Part shown: positions 8,189 to 8,294 of the stretch, one piece after another
Layout: the number at the start of each line of letters is the position of its first letter
Numbering within the stretch: the stretch's first letter is position 1
Assembly (NCBI GenBank): GCA_946408145.1
Contig: CAMJQX010000061.1
Coordinates: 1-8,294, forward strand
Source: an uncultured Clostridia bacterium
Lineage (GTDB): Bacteria; Bacillota_A; Clostridia; Oscillospirales; Oscillospiraceae
DNA length: 8,294 nucleotides
Reading direction: 5' to 3'
Program-made: the position numbers and the translations under genes
The notes under the pieces: generated by a model
Databases searched by the model: none
Told to the model about the DNA's origin: nothing
Seen by the model: the letters and a program-made list of their open reading frames with translations, nothing else

Positions 8189-8294
8189 ATGATAATCAAA
8201 CTGGAACCTATAAATGGAAGAAATCGAGAGGCAGTGCTTGCCCTTTCCGTGCGGGAGGATCAGCCTTTCGTGGCCAGCAATAAAACCTCTCTGC
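8189..8294 (+). CDS. GNAT-family N-acetyltransferase, N-terminal 35 residues (cut by window edge)
   Basis: The open frame runs from the ATG at 8189 to the window end without a stop. It begins MIIKLEPINGRNREAVLAL and continues with SVREDQPFVASNKTSL. The pattern of an opening beta strand (IKLEPI), an N-terminal helix after NRE, then VREDQ..FVASN..SL is characteristic of GNAT acetyltransferases of the spermidine/diamine and aminoglycoside-like type, which transfer acetyl from acetyl-CoA to an amine. The acetyl-CoA binding motif lies beyond the window, so activity and substrate cannot be judged. AAGGAG (8172-8177) precedes the ATG at 11 nt, slightly long. The region just before the ATG is AT-rich compared with the rest of the window. 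It is transcribed away from the sugar operon, behind a long structured leader, and need not be functionally linked to it. Confidence 0.75.
   Translation, partial: MIIKLEPINGRNREAVLALSVREDQPFVASNKTSL

Noticed and set aside
8074..8283. Plus-strand 69-codon frame across the acetyltransferase start
   Set aside because: It reads through the terminator stem and lies in a different frame from the GNAT start, which has a family-like protein sequence and its own AAGGAG.

Overview
The window is a GC-rich, tightly packed, almost entirely minus-strand carbohydrate-utilisation locus. It most resembles a monoderm Firmicute of the Clostridia (gut Oscillospiraceae, Lachnospiraceae or Christensenellales type). 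This rests on the architecture (AraC-type regulator, CUT1 sugar ABC transporter without its own ATPase, GH2 glycosidase), on strong AGGAGG-type ribosome binding sites, and on small palindromic intergenic repeats. No marker gene fixes the taxon.

Layout, read in the direction of transcription on the minus strand: an AraC-family regulator with a cupin-like sensor domain (7690-6746); a 236-bp gap with the likely operon promoter and several candidate operator repeats; an extracellular solute-binding protein (6509-5226); a stable stem-loop; two CUT1 permease genes that overlap by a few bases (5134-4262 and 4269-3424); a strong intrinsic-terminator-like hairpin; and a LacZ-type GH2 beta-galactosidase of about 1022 aa (3324-256). 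Downstream of lacZ lie a long-stem terminator and a palindromic repeat cluster at the left edge. The simplest reading is a system that captures a beta-galactoside-type oligosaccharide outside the cell, imports it and hydrolyses it in the cytoplasm. The sugar is sensed by the AraC protein. ATP hydrolysis would come from a shared MsmX/MsmK-type ATPase encoded elsewhere. The exact sugar cannot be read from sequence.

To the right, divergent from the regulator, is a plus-strand unit: a good sigma-A-type promoter (7877-7906), a leader of about 275 nt, and the first 35 codons of a GNAT N-acetyltransferase cut by the window edge. The leader is the most unusual part. It holds a possible 9-codon leader peptide with a ribosome binding site, a large hairpin, and an intrinsic terminator. 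The 5' arm of that terminator can pair perfectly over 7 bp with the start of the transcript, which is the geometry of a riboswitch or attenuator. I do not recognise it as a known class.

Several start sites were set from ribosome binding sites: lacZ at the ATG at 3324, the first permease at the GTG at 5134, and the second permease at the GTG at 4269. The large plus-strand open frames opposite lacZ, the permeases, the binding protein and araC are high-GC antisense shadows.
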